Shown: positions 6,627 to 8,506 of the stretch, in pieces
Position numbering within the stretch: the first letter of the stretch is position 1
Layout: each line of letters starts with the position of its first letter
Source: an uncultured Bacilli bacterium
Lineage (GTDB): Bacteria > Bacillota_I > Bacilli_A > RF39 > UBA660
Assembly (NCBI GenBank): GCA_934098665.1
Contig: CAKOOO010000024.1
Span: forward strand, 1 to 8,506
Reading direction: 5' to 3'
Length of the DNA stretch: 8,506 nucleotides
Translations under genes and position numbers: made by a program
Notes under the pieces: model-generated
Told to the model about the DNA's origin: nothing
The model's database searches: none
What the model saw: only the letters and a program-made list of their open reading frames with translations

Positions 6627-6657
6627 AAATTTGCATTTAATGTTGCAAATTTTTTTT
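6627..6657 (+). terminator. Terminator between convergent genes, possibly bidirectional
   Basis: AAATTTGCA (6627-6635) pairs perfectly with TGCAAATTT (6644-6652) across an 8-base loop, followed by a T run to 6657. On the minus strand the A-rich bases at 6625-6629 supply a short U tract, so it may serve both directions. The stop codon of the minus-strand transporter gene (6637-6639) lies in the loop. Confidence 0.85.
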
Positions 6658-7827
6658 ACATAATTTATTTATTAAAAGTGCATTACTTGTATTGCCAAGT
6701 GCATTAAGCATAGTTGCAGGAGCATCAGTTATAGTGGCTATAATGGTTAAAATCATTAAACTTTCAATTGGAAAACCAAAAAGTGATATTATCATCATTT
6801 CACACAATGTTCCCCCACCAATTGGGACTGCACTAATTAAAAAGGTTACTAGAATAGATGAGAAAAGTATTGTTAAAAATGATACTGGTTTATTAAATAA
6901 ATAAACTAAAAACATTATTTTAAATACGCTATCAATAATTGAACCTTGTTTATGAAATGAAGTCCCTAAAGTAACACTTGTGCATCCTACTTCATTATCT
7001 ATTTCTAAATTTTTACATGCTTTAATATTTACGGGAATACATGCAGCCGATGAACATGTTGAAAGTGAAGTAACAATTACTGGTATAGCTTCTTTCCAAA
7101 ATAATTTAATGTTTTTATTGCATATTTTTGCACATATTGAATATATTATTCCAGCAAAAAGTAAACAAGTTATAGTGTAAATAATAAATACTTTTAAATA
7201 ACCTTTTGAAATACTTAAGCCAAGTTCACCAATTTGAGAAGCAAAAAACGCACATATTCCAATTGGAGCATATTTCATAACAATAGCCAGCATTTGCATA
7301 ATAAGCTCATTTAATTTTCCTAGCATATTTAATATTTCTTTATTATTTTTGTTTTTATTTACACAAATACCAAAAATTATAGATATAACAAGAAGGGCAA
7401 TCATATTTTCTTTAGAAAGAAGTTTGTAAAAATCGTTAACGGAAATTAGTGATACAGTTTTATCTAAAATATTAATTTTTTCATTTGTTACATTATTTAT
7501 ATTAGTATTAATATTTGCATTTACAAGTTTAAATGATTTAGTTACAAGTACGCCAGTTAGCGAACATATTATGGACATTATAGCAAAAATAATTATAGTA
7601 TTTTTTATGATAGTTTTTAATCTTTTTTGATTTATACTACCAATTGAAGAAGTAACAGATGTAAAAATTATAGGAATAATTAAAGTACATAGTAAATTTA
7701 TAAATAAATCTCCGAAAGGTTTTAAGTATTTTGCCTTTTCTTTTAAAATTAAACCAAGTAATAATCCAAATAATAAACTTATTAAAAGTATAATTGTACT
7801 TTTATAGTTTTTAATAATTTTTTTCAT
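6637..7827 (-). CDS. Divergent dicarboxylate/amino acid:cation symporter family (DAACS, GltPh-like) transporter
   Basis: A 396-residue polytopic membrane protein of the glutamate-transporter fold. Helices occupy most of the chain. The Ser-rich hairpin HP1 is seen as TSLSTCSSAACIP (253-265), TM7 as TLGTSFHKQGS (286-296), HP2 as SAVPIGGGT (332-340) and TM8 as DAPATMLNALGN (368-379). By alignment with GltPh from memory, the cation motif NMDGT reads HKQGS (292-296), Asp394 and Asn401 are kept (Asp368, Asn375), Arg397 is Ala371, and Asp405 is Asn379. The Arg normally binds the side-chain carboxylate of glutamate/aspartate, so the substrate is probably not an acidic amino acid, and sodium coupling is doubtful. 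The substrate is unknown. ATG 7827 has a strong AAGGAGG site (7837-7831). The gene is divergent from rubrerythrin and convergent with the surface-protein operon. Confidence 0.88.
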   Translation of the reverse strand: MKKIIKNYKSTIILLISLLFGLLLGLILKEKAKYLKPFGDLFINLLCTLIIPIIFTSVTSSIGSINQKRLKTIIKNTIIIFAIMSIICSLTGVLVTKSFKLVNANINTNINNVTNEKINILDKTVSLISVNDFYKLLSKENMIALLVISIIFGICVNKNKNNKEILNMLGKLNELIMQMLAIVMKYAPIGICAFFASQIGELGLSISKGYLKVFIIYTITCLLFAGIIYSICAKICNKNIKLFWKEAIPVIVTSLSTCSSAACIPVNIKACKNLEIDNEVGCTSVTLGTSFHKQGSIIDSVFKIMFLVYLFNKPVSFLTILFSSILVTFLISAVPIGGGTLCEMMIISLFGFPIESLMILTIIATITDAPATMLNALGNTSNALLINKLCKKNLQH

Positions 7828-7830
7828 AAT

Positions 7831-7837
7831 CCTCCTT
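7831..7837 (-). promoter_or_regulatory. Ribosome binding site of the transporter gene
   Basis: Read on the minus strand this is AAGGAGG, three bases before the ATG at 7827. It is a near-perfect match but closer to the start than the usual spacing, and it fixes the start because no other start codon lies at suitable distance. Confidence 0.7.
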
Positions 7838-7872
7838 ACTAATTTTTATTGTTTAAATTAAAAAAATATGCC

Positions 7873-7901
7873 TTGAAAAAGTATTATATATATGATAAGA
7901 T
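7873..7901 (+). promoter_or_regulatory. Extended -10 promoter of the rubrerythrin gene
   Basis: TTGAAA (7873-7878) and TAAGAT (7896-7901) are 17 bases apart, with a TG at 7893-7894 giving an extended -10. AAGGAG (7914-7919) follows, six bases before the ATG at 7926. Confidence 0.7.
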
Positions 7902-7911
7902 TACTATTGAA
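7883..7911 (-). promoter_or_regulatory. Possible promoter of the transporter gene
   Basis: On the minus strand a consensus TATAAT reads from 7888 to 7883, with a poor -35 (TTCAAT, 7911-7906) at 17-base spacing. It would give a leader of about 50 bases and would lie inside the rubrerythrin promoter. In such AT-rich DNA the -10 alone is weak evidence. Confidence 0.35.
7884..7898. promoter_or_regulatory. Possible PerR/Fur-family operator
   Basis: The 15-mer TTATATATATGATAA matches the Bacillus PerR box TTATAATNATTATAA at 11 of 14 defined positions and overlaps the rubrerythrin -10. Peroxide-stress control of rubrerythrin by PerR is known in clostridia. The AT-rich background makes chance matches likely. 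Confidence 0.3.
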
Positions 7912-7925
7912 AAAAGGAGTGTATT

Positions 7926-8465
7926 ATGAATTTAAAAGGTAGTAAAACAGAAAGTAATTTACTTACAGCTTTTGCAGGTGAAAGTCAAGCAAGAAATAAA
8001 TATACATATTATGCAAGTAAAGCGAAAAAAGATGGATATGAACAAATTGCTTCTTTATTCGAAGAAACTGCCAATAATGAAAAAGAACATGCCAAACTAT
8101 GGTTTAAAGCACTAAATGGTGGTGAGATTCCTTCGACAATAGATAATTTAAAGGATGCCGCAACTGGGGAAAACTTTGAATGGACACAAATGTATAAAAA
8201 TTTTGCTAAAGAAGCTTATGATGAAGGGTTCGAAGACATTGGAAAACTATTTGAAATGGTTGGAGATATTGAAAAACATCATGAGGAAAGATATTTAAAA
8301 TTATTAGACAATATTAATGATGATAAAGTATTTCATAGAAACGAAGAAGTTATATGGATATGTAGAAACTGTGGTCATGTATACTATGGAAAAGATGCTT
8401 TAAAAGTATGCCCTGTATGTAATCATGCAGAATCATTTATGGAATTAAAAGCAACAAATTATTAA
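7926..8465 (+). CDS. rbr: Rubrerythrin (diiron peroxidase with C-terminal rubredoxin domain)
   Basis: Rubrerythrin reduces hydrogen peroxide to water in the cytoplasm of anaerobes, taking electrons from NAD(P)H-linked reductases or rubredoxin. At 179 residues it is slightly shorter than the D. vulgaris protein. The N-terminal ferritin-like domain (about 1-130) shows the diiron ligand motifs AGES (Glu19), ExxH (Glu52, His55), DEGF (Glu100 region) and ExxHE (Glu116, His119, Glu120). The rubredoxin-like domain (about 140-172) has CxxC at 146/149 and CxxC at 162/165 to bind one iron. Both domains are complete. ATG 7926 has AAGGAG six bases upstream and its own extended -10 promoter, so it looks monocistronic. 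The transporter gene is divergent and not obviously related in function. The gene supports an anaerobic or microaerophilic lifestyle. I see no convincing terminator in the 41 bases after it. Confidence 0.96.
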   Translation: MNLKGSKTESNLLTAFAGESQARNKYTYYASKAKKDGYEQIASLFEETANNEKEHAKLWFKALNGGEIPSTIDNLKDAATGENFEWTQMYKNFAKEAYDEGFEDIGKLFEMVGDIEKHHEERYLKLLDNINDDKVFHRNEEVIWICRNCGHVYYGKDALKVCPVCNHAESFMELKATNY

Positions 8466-8506
8466 TATACGATGAATTATTATAAGTAGTTTTATAAATT
8501 TAAAAG

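Noticed and set aside
6692..7180. Two short plus-strand open frames within the transporter gene
   Set aside because: They lie antisense to a clear transporter gene, have no convincing ribosome sites and encode nothing recognisable.
8476..8500. TTATAA...TTATAA inverted repeat as a rubrerythrin terminator
   Set aside because: The stem is six A/T pairs of a self-complementary word without a following T run; it is likely by chance here.

Overview
The window comes from a very AT-rich, low-GC Gram-positive-type bacterium using the standard bacterial code: TGA is a true stop in the ATGA overlaps at 1787-1790 and 6390-6393, and Trp is TGG. A wall-remodelling FtsEX locus, a lipoprotein, a SipW-type signal peptidase and rubrerythrin together suggest an anaerobic, walled Firmicute, perhaps one of the uncultured gut lineages near the Mollicutes/Erysipelotrichia (RF39-like). 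The lineage is an inference from style and composition; no 16S or other marker is present.

Layout. 1-105 is the tail of an unidentified membrane protein, closed by a hairpin terminator. A strong promoter (163-191) then drives a tight operon (212-3666): ftsE, ftsX, a secreted coiled-coil M23 peptidase and a lipoprotein, ending in a terminator at 3665-3692. FtsE and FtsX would form the ATP-driven membrane complex that controls the peptidase outside the cell. The peptidase keeps every visible zinc and catalytic residue, so it may cut peptidoglycan itself rather than only activate another enzyme.

A second operon (3756-6626) has its own extended -10 promoter. It encodes a large membrane-anchored surface protein, a SipW-type signal peptidase and a 78-residue protein of unknown function. 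The surface protein has many DxDxDGxxD calcium-type loops, eight CxxNC motifs and a C-terminal domain resembling TasA/camelysin-type beta domains. This pairing is the most interesting part of the window: it may be an undescribed calcium- and disulfide-stabilised surface or fibre protein with a dedicated peptidase.

Convergent to it on the minus strand (6637-7827) is a divergent member of the dicarboxylate/amino acid:cation symporter family with altered ion- and substrate-binding motifs. A 98-base divergent promoter region separates it from rubrerythrin (7926-8465), whose promoter overlaps a possible PerR-like operator. The final 41 bases hold nothing I can call.
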